DNA of 46,825 nucleotides, from positions 1 through 46,825 of the forward strand of contig JAQYWO010000033.1 of assembly GCA_029379215.1 (NCBI GenBank), read 5' to 3'. Within the stretch, counting starts at the first letter, position 1; every line of letters starts with the position of its first letter. The notes under the pieces are model-generated. The model was given only the letters and a program-made list of their open reading frames with translations. It was not told where the DNA came from and searched no databases. A program made the translations under genes and the position numbers. Source of the DNA: Rhizonema sp. PD37. Lineage in GTDB: Bacteria > Cyanobacteriota > Cyanobacteriia > Cyanobacteriales > Nostocaceae. This document shows, piece by piece, positions 26,885 to 34,754 of the stretch.

Positions 26885-28096
26885 ATGACTAAAATTTTAG
26901 TAATTGAAGACGAAAAATTAGTACGAGAAAATATTATGGACTTATTAGAAGCTGAAAGTTTTGAAACTATAACTGCTGCTGATGGGCGTACCGGATTAGA
27001 ATTAGCAGCTTCCGAAGCTCCTGACTTAATTTTATGCGATTTGATACTGCCGGAGATTGACGGTTATGCTGTATTAAGAGCATTACGTGAACAATCTATA
27101 ACAGCAATAATTCCCTTTATTTTTCTTAGTGCCAGAGCTTCCAGAGCAGATTTTCGTCAAGGCATGGATTTAGGTGCTGACGACTATATTACTAAGCCAT
27201 TTACTCGGGCTGAATTATTAAGTGCGATCGCTTGCCGCTTAACAAAACAAGCTAGTTTGAGGAAGTATTTAGCTAGTAACCCTGGAGCGAAGAAACTTGG
27301 CTCAGAAATGCAGATAATAGAAATGACTTTACGCCGTACTTTAGAGCGAAAAGAATTCCAACAATTCCAAGTTTATTATCAACCGCAACTAGACATCTCT
27401 TCTGGAAAAATTATTGCTGTAGAAAGTTTATTTCGCTGGCAAAGTCCTGAAATTGGTGTAGTGTCTCCTGCTAAATTAATTCCAATCGCAGAATCTACAG
27501 GTTTAATTGTACCTATTGGTGAATGGATACTGCAAAGTGTTTGCGAACAAACAAGAATATGGAATAAGGCAGGATTTTCGTCGTTACGTGTTACGGTAAA
27601 TGTGTCAGTACATCAATTGATACAACCAGACTTTATTCAAAATATTGCGAATTTTATAGCAAATAACGAATTAGATCCCTCTATTTTAGAATTGGAACTT
27701 ACAGAAAGCACAATTATGCAGGATGTGAATAGTACAATTGCAGTTATGCAGGAATTAAAGTCTCTAGGTGTGAAAATCGCTATTGATGATTTTGGGACAG
27801 GATACACTTCTTTAATTTATCTGAAAAAATTACCAATTAATACTTTGAAAATTGACCGTTATTTTATTCACAATGTTGCCGAAGACAAGCAGAAAGCAGC
27901 AATTACAATGGCTTTAATTCAAATGGCGCACAATCTCAATTTCCAAGTAGTTGCTGAAGGTGTGGAGACTATTGCCGAACTTAATTTTTTACGCCAACAC
28001 AACTGTGACGCCATGCAAGGTTTCCTCTTCAGCCGTGCGCTCCCAGTAGCAGAGTTTGAGCAAATCTTATTTGCCGACACATTAAAATCATCGTAA
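26885..28096 (+). CDS. REC-EAL response regulator, c-di-GMP phosphodiesterase
   Basis: A 403-residue response regulator. The receiver domain (about residues 1-120) has the acidic pair E8/D9, phosphoacceptor D52 (LILCDLILPE) and K104 (YITKPF). The EAL domain (about 145-395) carries ESL in place of EAL (VESLFRW), keeping the metal-binding glutamate, then VNVS, ELELTES, AIDDFGTGYTS, LKIDRYF, AEGVET and QGFLFSRALP. All usual catalytic residues are present, so it should hydrolyse cyclic di-GMP when phosphorylated. The partner kinase is not in the window; the truncated PAS protein upstream may be the relic of one. A 25-bp tandem repeat abuts the start codon. Confidence 0.93.
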   Translation: MTKILVIEDEKLVRENIMDLLEAESFETITAADGRTGLELAASEAPDLILCDLILPEIDGYAVLRALREQSITAIIPFIFLSARASRADFRQGMDLGADDYITKPFTRAELLSAIACRLTKQASLRKYLASNPGAKKLGSEMQIIEMTLRRTLERKEFQQFQVYYQPQLDISSGKIIAVESLFRWQSPEIGVVSPAKLIPIAESTGLIVPIGEWILQSVCEQTRIWNKAGFSSLRVTVNVSVHQLIQPDFIQNIANFIANNELDPSILELELTESTIMQDVNSTIAVMQELKSLGVKIAIDDFGTGYTSLIYLKKLPINTLKIDRYFIHNVAEDKQKAAITMALIQMAHNLNFQVVAEGVETIAELNFLRQHNCDAMQGFLFSRALPVAEFEQILFADTLKSS

Positions 28097-28167
28097 GCGT
28101 CTAACCTTATTTCCTCGCTTTTCAGCAGGCATTGTTTGCCAAGGTTCAAAAAATCTCAGCAATATCA

Positions 28168-28220
28168 CTCAAGGCATTGTATTGTTCTTATCTTTACAAT
28201 AGCTGATATCACTCCTTGAG
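28168..28220. repeat. Inverted repeat upstream of DUF2171 gene
   Basis: CTCAAGG (28168-28174) and CCTTGAG (28214-28220) enclose a smaller ATTGT/ACAAT pair. The word ATATCACTC flanks both arms. It lies 12 bases before the DUF2171 start and could be a terminator for the REC-EAL gene or an operator. Confidence 0.35.
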
Positions 28221-28232
28221 TTTCATATAAGT

Positions 28233-28499
28233 ATGGATATATCAAAAATCAAGAGAAACTTGACAGTACATACTAAAGGTGAGAAGAATAAACCAGGAGC
28301 GCCTATAGGTACTGTAGAACACATTGATAGCGATAAATACATTAAGCTGACTCAGAATAATTCGCCAGATGGTTTGCACCATTGGATTCCTCTCGACTGG
28401 ATAGAATCTGTGGACGATCAGGCTGTGTACCTTAATAAAACTCAACAACAAATTATAACAGGACTAATGGTTTATCATTGCAACCCAAGCGTCAATTGA
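28233..28499 (+). CDS. DUF2171 domain protein
   Basis: An 88-residue cytoplasmic protein matching the DUF2171 family: MDISKIKRNLTVHTK, IGTVEHIDSDKYIKLTQNNS, then SPDGLHHWIPLDWIESVDDQ and a final LNKTQQQI helix. It is a small beta-rich, PRC-barrel-like fold, often found in stress-related contexts in cyanobacteria and other bacteria, with unknown function. The length is typical. The C-terminal 12 residues (TGLMVYHCNPSVN) look variable. It converges with the ZnuA-like gene; a hairpin repeat lies between them. Confidence 0.85.
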   Translation: MDISKIKRNLTVHTKGEKNKPGAPIGTVEHIDSDKYIKLTQNNSPDGLHHWIPLDWIESVDDQAVYLNKTQQQIITGLMVYHCNPSVN

Positions 28500-28536
28500 A
28501 AGAAAGATTCAGTTAGGGCTGTGTCGGCAAATAATT

Positions 28537-28587
28537 GTGTGCTTCAAGACACACTGTGTAGAGACGCCATGATTGAAGCGTCTCTAC
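28537..28587. terminator. Double hairpin between convergent genes
   Basis: GTGTG..CACAC (28537-28554) is followed by a perfect 10-bp stem, GTAGAGACGC (28558-28567) with GCGTCTCTAC (28578-28587), loop 10 bases. GTAGAGACGC palindromes are a common intergenic repeat in cyanobacteria. The position between two gene 3' ends suggests terminator use. Confidence 0.55.
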
Positions 28588-28616
28588 ATTATTACCAATT
28601 CCCTATTTCTTCATTT

Positions 28617-29609
28617 TCACAACTTAGACGACTTCAAAGCTTGTGGTTCAAATATCAGGTAAGTCCCCCCCAATCCTTCTACAATTGTACGTGTATTGGC
28701 AACCATCATTTTCTGATAAGAGTCTTCCTCACTTCCCGGTACACCTAAATTATTGACAAGTAGTTCTCTTTTTGAAACATTCACTTTCGCTTCTTTGGCT
28801 ATAGTTTTAATTAAATTGAGATTACTTGTATTTTCAGGAAAAATTGTCGGTATACTATCTTTTCTGATATCTCTAACTAATGCGCTGACTTGTGCTGCTG
28901 TAGGTTTTTCCTTATTGCTAATACTTTCGGAAACACCTACGTATGAAAGCCCGTAAGCTTTGGCATAATAATCCATTGCATAATCAGTTGTCACTAACTT
29001 GCGTTGATCTGCAGGAATACTCGCAATTCTTGACTTAATCCAAGCATCCAATCGCGTAAGTTCATTTTTAACTTCTCGTGAGTTGTTGTTATAAAGTGAC
29101 GTATTTTCTGGTGACAATTTACTTAAATAATTGTTAATGACATCTACCATTTTGCTTCCATATTTGGTATTATGCCAAATATAATGATTTGGTGATTGTG
29201 AATCAATAGAAACGGCACGTTTATTGACGGCAATTTTGGGAATACGGTTTTTACTAGCCTTAATTAACTTAAAAACATTCGGTTCTACATTATATTCATT
29301 AAAAAATATTAGCTGAGCATTTTCAATAGCTTTTCTGTCTTCTAACTTTGGATGATACAGTTGAGGGTTAGCATCAGGAGGAATTAAGCAGGTAAGATTA
29401 ATTGTTTCCGCAGCAACCTGTTTCGTTAAATCACACAGTACGCTTGTTGTTGCGACAACTCGGGGAAGACGATTGTTAAACCCAGTAGAGGTAACGGTGG
29501 TAGTTGAAGTATTCGCTACATTACCTAAATTATTACACCCAAATAACCCAGTGCTAAGGGCGACAAGAGCAGCATACATAGGTTTGGTTAATGATAATTT
29601 TTTTGACAT
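28617..29609 (-). CDS. ZnuA/MntC-like substrate-binding lipoprotein, altered metal site
   Basis: A 330-residue protein of the cluster A-I metal-binding family (zinc/manganese ABC transporters). A lipoprotein signal ends at LFGC. Family landmarks are visible: VVATTSVLCDLTKQVAAE, KAIENAQLIFFNEYN, ARTIVEGLGG-like end (ANTRTIVEGLGGTY). The four metal ligands of the family (His, His, Glu, Asp) seem partly lost: the first DPH is NPQ, DPHxW is PNHYIW, the Glu in FPEN is kept, and the aspartate before GLG is Asn (VNNLG). The ATG at 29609 is preferred over GTG 29621, since GGGAG is 5 bases upstream. No permease or ATPase gene is adjacent. Confidence 0.82.
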   Translation of the reverse strand: MSKKLSLTKPMYAALVALSTGLFGCNNLGNVANTSTTTVTSTGFNNRLPRVVATTSVLCDLTKQVAAETINLTCLIPPDANPQLYHPKLEDRKAIENAQLIFFNEYNVEPNVFKLIKASKNRIPKIAVNKRAVSIDSQSPNHYIWHNTKYGSKMVDVINNYLSKLSPENTSLYNNNSREVKNELTRLDAWIKSRIASIPADQRKLVTTDYAMDYYAKAYGLSYVGVSESISNKEKPTAAQVSALVRDIRKDSIPTIFPENTSNLNLIKTIAKEAKVNVSKRELLVNNLGVPGSEEDSYQKMMVANTRTIVEGLGGTYLIFEPQALKSSKL

Positions 29610-29908
29610 AAAAACTCCCACTCTTCCTTTGCACTTGGCAAAATTTTACCTTTACAGGTTGTTTTTACAAGCCAAATCGTGCATCTTTTAGAAATTGTAG
29701 CGGCAGTATTTACAGCAAGTTGAAAAAGCGGCAACTATTTTTGATGTGTTCGGCTTTTTGACTATTAAGGAGTTTACTTAAGTCGCGTGGTACAGTATTG
29801 TACCTGTGCCTTTGACAAAGTCAGAACAGAGAAATTGTCAGAAAGTGTCAACTCACTTATTTCATTACCTAATGCAAGCTATTGTGATCCGAAAGAGATG
29901 GAAATTCT

Positions 29909-30082
29909 ATCATGTTCGGTTGAACACTTATAATGCTTGTAGTTGCGCTGTCTTCGCTCTTGACACTTTGAGAGCGAAGACAGCGCACGGACAGATTCTT
30001 CCCTTGGGAAACACTTGGACGTACTGTCCTCAACTACGAACCTATCTTTTATTTATAACTTATTTACCGAACATAATATGAT
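29909..30082. mobile_element. MITE-like element with terminal and internal inverted repeats
   Basis: The left arm (29909-29946, TATCATGTTCGGT ... GTAGTTG) is inverted as the right arm (30031-30082, CAACTAC ... ACCGAACATAATATGAT). They share CATGTTCGGT/ACCGAACAT, CTTATAA/TTATAACTT and TGTAGTTG/CAACTACGA words; the left arm lacks about 10 bases. Between them lie a perfect 17-bp hairpin (29944-29960/29971-29987) and GGACAG..CTGTCC (29989-30029). No coding frame, so non-autonomous. A very similar arm begins at 46760 at the right edge of the window. Confidence 0.6.
29944..29987. repeat. Perfect 17-bp inverted repeat
   Basis: TGCGCTGTCTTCGCTCT (29944-29960) and its exact reverse complement (29971-29987) are separated by the 10-base loop TGACACTTTG. 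It lies inside the MITE-like element and would form a very stable hairpin in DNA or RNA. Confidence 0.9.
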
Positions 30083-30223
30083 CGGAACTTTCTCACTTTC
30101 TCAGGGTAAGCCCAGCAATAACTTTGTAAAACTTATTGCTATAGGAGCAAGCTGGGTAATTCAAACTTCGAGGTTGAAACTTCTTCAAACCAGCATTCCT
30201 TTCTTCACAATTTACGTGTTAGT

Positions 30224-31453
30224 CTAAAATCCTCCATGTGAATTAGCAACAGCGTATTCCATCGCTGCTTGGAATTTCGGCAAGGAGTGATAAAGCATAT
30301 CTTCGTTAGCAGTAAGGGAAATCCGGAAGTAACCAGGGATTTCTTGTGGAGTTCCTGGTAAAACAAATAGATCGTGACTTGCCAGTAATTCAGCAAAACT
30401 ACAGTCATCTTGCCAAGGCGATCGCACCAACAGGAAGAATGTCCCATCAGGGGTACGCAGTTTGTAACCCATGTCTCGCAGTGCCTTGACTATCCAATCT
30501 CGCTTTTTTTGTAAATGCTCAATATTTAGGTTGAGTTGCTCCAAGTCGCCTAAAGCATACTGCATTAATACACTCGGATAACACCAACCAAAAGCACTTG
30601 CTTGTAAGAGGGCAATGATTCGCCTTATTTGCTCAGGGTTGGGCATAGTGGAAGGTAAGGCAATATACCCGATGCGTTGACCAGGAGCCATTAAGGTCTT
30701 ACTGTAACCATATACCAGGAAAGAATATGGGTAAAACTGGGTAGGGCTAGGACAAGCCTGGTTATCAAAAACAATGCGACAAAAGGTTTCATCGGAAATC
30801 AGATAAATAGGTTTGCCATAGCGCACAGATGCTTCGGTGAGTATAGCCGCCAAACGTTCTAGGGTTGTCGCTGAAAAAATCTTCCCTGTGGGGTTGTGGG
30901 GCGAATTGACGATGATCGCCCGAGTTTTTTGTGTGATTGCAGATGCGATCGCCTCCAGATCCATCTCAAAGGTGTTTGTATCCACAGGCACACCCACCGG
31001 CACCGCACCAGTGAGATGAACCATACGCCTGTAACCTAGCCAGGGTGGTGTTAGAATAATGACTTCATCTCCCTCTTCAGCCAGCATTTGCAGACAAATC
31101 GCTAAACCAACTACAGTACCATTTGTCATAAAAATATCTTCGGGCAATATAGAAAGTCCGCGTTGCTCCTTCAGAGCAGTGGATACAGTAACCCGTGATT
31201 GTGGAATATTTCCCTTGTAGCCATACCAATTGGAGTTTTGCGGTACACTCCAACGTTGTAGGGCTTCTACAAAGCCTGGAGGTGGCATTTCATGGGCATC
31301 ACCCACGGTAAAATCAAGACTTTCTGGCTCAGTTCGGCGACTCATATAGGTCGCTTCGGTATAGAATTTGCTTATAGGGGTTTGGTAATCTAATTTCTGG
31401 AGTAAGCTTGGCGAGATAAAGTGAGTCTTTTCTTCATCTGTTGGATTTGGCAT
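30224..31453 (-). CDS. Class I/II pyridoxal-phosphate aminotransferase
   Basis: A 409-residue PLP-dependent aminotransferase. Visible motifs are the substrate-loop region (NSNWYGYKGNIPQSR), IIVNSPHNPTGKIF (PLP pyrimidine-ring contact Asn), YLISDETFCRIVF (Asp to the PLP nitrogen) and VYGYSKTLMAPGQRIGYIA (Schiff-base Lys, about residue 248, and the phosphate-contact Arg). Near the C-terminus, GYFRISLTANEDM supplies the carboxylate-binding Arg. The amino-acid specificity is not evident. The fold-type I features are complete and the length is typical. It is isolated, with repeat-rich gaps on both sides, so no pathway can be inferred from neighbours. Confidence 0.9.
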   Translation of the reverse strand: MPNPTDEEKTHFISPSLLQKLDYQTPISKFYTEATYMSRRTEPESLDFTVGDAHEMPPPGFVEALQRWSVPQNSNWYGYKGNIPQSRVTVSTALKEQRGLSILPEDIFMTNGTVVGLAICLQMLAEEGDEVIILTPPWLGYRRMVHLTGAVPVGVPVDTNTFEMDLEAIASAITQKTRAIIVNSPHNPTGKIFSATTLERLAAILTEASVRYGKPIYLISDETFCRIVFDNQACPSPTQFYPYSFLVYGYSKTLMAPGQRIGYIALPSTMPNPEQIRRIIALLQASAFGWCYPSVLMQYALGDLEQLNLNIEHLQKKRDWIVKALRDMGYKLRTPDGTFFLLVRSPWQDDCSFAELLASHDLFVLPGTPQEIPGYFRISLTANEDMLYHSLPKFQAAMEYAVANSHGGF

Positions 31454-31771
31454 AACAGCAGCCTCTGATTACAGTCTAATTTGGTACTATAGCTGTAGTA
31501 TAAAGTTGTAGAATCACAATTACAGCAATTTTAAGGTAGTTAGACCACAGTCGTAGGGGCGATCTTCGTAGCGATCTTCGAGTCTTCTCCCAAGGGGAGA
31601 CGCCAAAGGCGAACGAGCTCACGGCCCTTCGGATTCGCAGTCCCCTACGGAGGGAAACCCTCCTATAGGGCTGTCTCACCTTTCGCCCTTACCAATGGTG
31701 TTTTATACCAGAATATTTGAGTAGACACAAGGTTATTTTATAATTTATTATTAGACACTCACATACATTGA
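31454..31771. repeat. Intergenic mosaic of short hairpin repeats
   Basis: This 318-base gap is mostly repeats: GCGATCTTCG twice (31559-31579), CTCCC-AAG-GGGAG, CGCC-AAA-GGCG, and CCCTACGGAGGG-AAA-CCCTCCTATAGGG (about 31642-31670). Such blocks are common as mixed cassettes in Nostocales genomes (from memory). No gene seen; an A/T-rich stretch before 31772 may carry the promoter of the next gene. Confidence 0.65.
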
Positions 31772-32656
31772 ATGTATAATACAGTCAATTCATACGAACA
31801 ATACCCCAGCTACTTGGAGAAGATAGCAATTATTGGTTGTGGCTATGTTGGAACTGCTTTATCAAAATATTGGTATCAACAACAAAGTTACTCAGTAATC
31901 GCAACTACCACAAGACTTGAAAGAGTTGCAGAATTAGAGGCAGTAGCTACCCAGGTGGTAGTTATGAAAGGGGAAGACAGTCAAGCCGTGCGATCGCTCG
32001 TACAAAATCAGGATACTTTAATTTTGAGCATTGCTCCCATTAGCGATCAGCTGGTGGATGCAAAGGCATATCGGGAAACTTACATCCCTACAGCGAAAAA
32101 CCTAGTCGCAGCATTGAAAGAGACGGACAGTGTCAAGCAGTTAATTTACCTCAGTAGCTGCTCAGTATATGGTAACAAAAATGGTGAGTGCGTTAATGAA
32201 GCTTCCTCAGTTGATACTGAAAGCGAATATAACAAGGTGCTGTGTGAGGCAGAGCAGATTTTATTAAACTTAGGTCGTGAAGATGTTAAAGTTTGTATCC
32301 TACGCTTGGGGGGAATTTATGGTGTTGATCGCGAGTTGACAAAGCGTTTTAAACGAATTGCTGGCAAAACTATTCCTGGAAGTGGTGAAGTCTTTACCAA
32401 CTGGATTCACCTCGACGACATTATTGCAGCTGTGGATTTTGCCCAAAAGAATAGGTGGAGTGGCATTTATAATTTGGTGAATGATTTTAACCTGACTATC
32501 CAGGAGCTATCTGACTTAGTGTGCGATCGCCAAGGTGTAGCGAGAGTTGTCTGGGATGCTTCCCAACCGAGTTATCGCACTCTGAATGCACGGGTAGACA
32601 ATCAGAAGATTAAAGCCGCAGACTATAACTTGATTCATCCTCAGACGATTATTTAA
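31772..32656 (+). CDS. Atypical NAD(P)-binding SDR/epimerase
   Basis: A 294-residue extended-type short-chain dehydrogenase/reductase. The nucleotide-binding start is IAIIGCGYVGTALSKYW (about residues 17-33), and the serine/tyrosine region is LIYLSSCSVYG with EYNKVLCEAEQ. The usual catalytic YxxxK is not intact: the position four after Tyr is Leu (YNKVL). The C-terminal part has RLGGIYG and NWIHLDDIIAAVDFA, as in epimerases. It therefore belongs to an atypical SDR subgroup, perhaps binding NAD(P) without classic catalysis. It converges closely with the DUF3598 gene (21 bases). Confidence 0.82.
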   Translation: MYNTVNSYEQYPSYLEKIAIIGCGYVGTALSKYWYQQQSYSVIATTTRLERVAELEAVATQVVVMKGEDSQAVRSLVQNQDTLILSIAPISDQLVDAKAYRETYIPTAKNLVAALKETDSVKQLIYLSSCSVYGNKNGECVNEASSVDTESEYNKVLCEAEQILLNLGREDVKVCILRLGGIYGVDRELTKRFKRIAGKTIPGSGEVFTNWIHLDDIIAAVDFAQKNRWSGIYNLVNDFNLTIQELSDLVCDRQGVARVVWDASQPSYRTLNARVDNQKIKAADYNLIHPQTII

Positions 32657-32677
32657 AAGGGCAGGGCGGGCATTTGC

Positions 32678-33532
32678 TTATAAAAGCATACATTCTTGTG
32701 TAATCAAGTCAGGTCCACGGGTATCGTCACTGAATTGAGCGATCGCTCTCTTAATCCGATCACGACTGTATCTCCAGCTGAGAATGAGGTTATCTTTGTC
32801 ACCAGGTCCAAAGGTTTTCGGTAAATTTAGTGAAATCCCGTCTGGAAAATCCAAGATTAATCGATCTTCCTCAAGCCAGTCGTAAACGTCATTAGACACT
32901 GCAATTTCATCAAACGTACCAAACCGCAACATTGAACTGTTAATTACTTGTACACGGGGATATTCCCGTGTAGTAATTTCGTGTTTTTCACTAGACCAGG
33001 GGAAGGGGGATTCTTCAAGCTTGACTTCGCGGAACAAGGAAATATTAGCAAGTGTACATTTATTGTTTGTTTCTGGAGAGTCCTCAGGATGATAAGTAAT
33101 AACTGTACTCATGCGACAATTTCCTTCATTTAAGTAAATTTCTGCATAGCTGACATTATTTTTTCTATGAGGTCTGCTCATCACACCAGAGAGGTAAGAT
33201 GAAAACATTATCGTTGATTCCGGGTCTATGGGGTGAATAACACTTGGTTCGCACTTTTCTAATGTCCATTGTCTTTCATAGACTTTCGATGGATCGTCAC
33301 GATTAATAAAATATAGATAGTGTTCAATCTCCGATGCATCTGATCTAGGAGTAAATTTTCTGGTGGAATTCAGTACTTTAATTAGTCTTCCTTCCCCGTC
33401 GTACCGGGAAAGAGTTCCCTTCCACATAAATCCATGCTCTCTAATGAAGCGGTGCCATTGCTGGAAGTTTTTTTCTTCTGATTGCTCAACTTGAGTTGAT
33501 GTTTCTTGTCGAGTCTGCTGGTGATTATTCAT
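32678..33532 (-). CDS. Probable DUF3598 (calycin-like) protein
   Basis: A 284-residue soluble protein. The N-terminal Q/E-rich segment (NNHQQTRQETSTQVEQSEEK) is followed by FQQWHRFIREHGFMWKGTLSRYDGEG, resembling the start of cyanobacterial DUF3598 proteins. These have a beta-barrel (lipocalin/CpcS-like) fold with no assigned function. The rest is beta-rich with many aromatic residues, e.g. VYERQWTLEKCEPS, IFLNEG-like segments and ILSWRYSRDRIKRA near the end. The ATG at 33532 has AAAGGAAAG upstream at good spacing. The family assignment is moderately sure. CpcS-like members attach bilins to phycobiliproteins, but no phycobiliprotein gene is nearby. Confidence 0.6.
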   Translation of the reverse strand: MNNHQQTRQETSTQVEQSEEKNFQQWHRFIREHGFMWKGTLSRYDGEGRLIKVLNSTRKFTPRSDASEIEHYLYFINRDDPSKVYERQWTLEKCEPSVIHPIDPESTIMFSSYLSGVMSRPHRKNNVSYAEIYLNEGNCRMSTVITYHPEDSPETNNKCTLANISLFREVKLEESPFPWSSEKHEITTREYPRVQVINSSMLRFGTFDEIAVSNDVYDWLEEDRLILDFPDGISLNLPKTFGPGDKDNLILSWRYSRDRIKRAIAQFSDDTRGPDLITQECMLL

Positions 33533-33887
33533 AATTCTTTCCTTTATTGATATCTAGTCTGGCGCGTCACTGATGCCAAATCATTAGGAATTATGCTCTA
33601 GGTTTGAAAGATATGATCATTATACTCTGAAAAAGAAAGGTCGTTATGCTAATAGGTGGGAGGCAGCAGTTTCGCGATCATACAGTTAAGGCTAGAACCT
33701 CTACGCAATTGTTGTGGTTATGCAAATATGCAAATATCGCTCTATACTCGAATCCTTAGAGGTTTCAGGAAACAACACTCTACCCTATGGTGAACAGAGT
33801 CTGCGGCTTAACTCAATTGATAGGATATAATTCGACTCAATTCTTCGTCCGAATTCAGCCAGCCTTTTTCAGAAGTGAGTGCCTCAA
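33533..33887. other. Intergenic region, nothing assigned
   Basis: A 355-base gap between two minus-strand genes. It contains a short ATGCAAAT tandem pair (about 33720-33737) and A/T-rich sequence. No coding pattern, RNA gene or clear hairpin recognised. Confidence 0.4.
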
Positions 33888-34754
33888 CTAACCAACTTCT
33901 AAACTTGTCACACTAAATACACGATTTATAGGCAAGTGAGGAATTTCTTTATTATACATCCGAACACTTTCAGAGACTGCCTTCATTCCGTAACGTTGAG
34001 CTAGCTTGATCGCTTCTGGATTCGCATCCGGCACATCAAGAAACACCCTCGCATCAGAACCGAAAGCAAGTAAGGCGAGTAAAAGTTGCTCAGCAATCTG
34101 TTCATCGTCAGCATTTAATGGCCCAATCCGGAAACCTGTGTGGCTTTTGCGGATGACTCCATAACCAACAATATCCCCCTCTCTAATAACCCCTAAAGCA
34201 GCACTGTTAGGCTGTTTTATCCAAAGTTGTAGGAAGTGCTTACGCTCAGCCGGAAAAAACTCTTGATTATAAGCAACTAACTTCTCAAAAGGCACAGTTT
34301 TAAGTTCCACAATGCCCGACGGCATAACGCCGCCGCCTACAGCTTCATAACGAATATGACGGTAGGTGATTTGAAAACCTGATTTTTGGTAGTTCGGAAG
34401 TTGGGCAATTTCTCCATCTAAGCTAATGTTACGCTCAGTACCAAGATATGCCATTGCTGCCCTCCACATTTTCATGCCGAAACCTCGCCCACGAAACTGC
34501 GGCTTGACAATGTAAAAGCCAAGAACGGCAAAGTCCTTAGAGTAAGCAACAGCGGAAATACTCGCCACAAGTTCATTGTTCAACTCGCCCACGAAAAAAC
34601 CGTACGGATCAGCTTGCTAAAAACATTCAGCAGCATCATAAGTTCCTGGATTCCAGCCTTCAGCTGCTGCCCAATCAAAGACCAAATCTAATTCCGATCT
34701 CTTCATTGGTCGAACGATAAAATTGTCCATTGTCATTGATGATATGGTGGTCAT
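33888..34754 (-). pseudogene. Two-domain GNAT acetyltransferase interrupted by an amber stop
   Basis: Two frames on one reading phase form a single GNAT gene. The first part, from about 34754, reads MDNFIVRPMKRSELDLVFDW to AAECF, then a TAG at 34617-34619, then QADPYGFFVGELNNELVAS, QFRGRGFGMKMWRAAMAYLG (acetyl-CoA loop) and a C-terminal Acetyltransf_18-like domain. Homologues I recall have a Tyr at the TAG position (CFYQTDP), so a TAT/TAC to TAG change is likely. The rest is intact with no other lesion, which suggests a recent mutation, a sequencing error or readthrough. The start is uncertain (ATGs at 34754, 34736 and 34730). A downstream GTG at 34592 would give a protein lacking the N-terminal part. 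Confidence 0.75.

Larger units (their letters stand above)
29610..30223. other. Intergenic region holding a MITE-like element
   Basis: A 614-base gap between two minus-strand genes. The central 29909-30082 part is the inverted-repeat element annotated separately. The left part (29610-29900) is the leader of the ZnuA-like gene; I see no clear Zur or Fur box in it. The right part (30083-30223) shows nothing. Confidence 0.5.

Noticed and set aside
29610..29720. Zur box upstream of the ZnuA-like gene
   Set aside because: The only TGATAAT-like word is inside the coding region; no palindromic AT-rich operator is seen in the leader.
29806..30227. Open frames across the MITE-like element
   Set aside because: They run through the inverted repeats, with translation determined by the palindromes; no transposase motifs are present.
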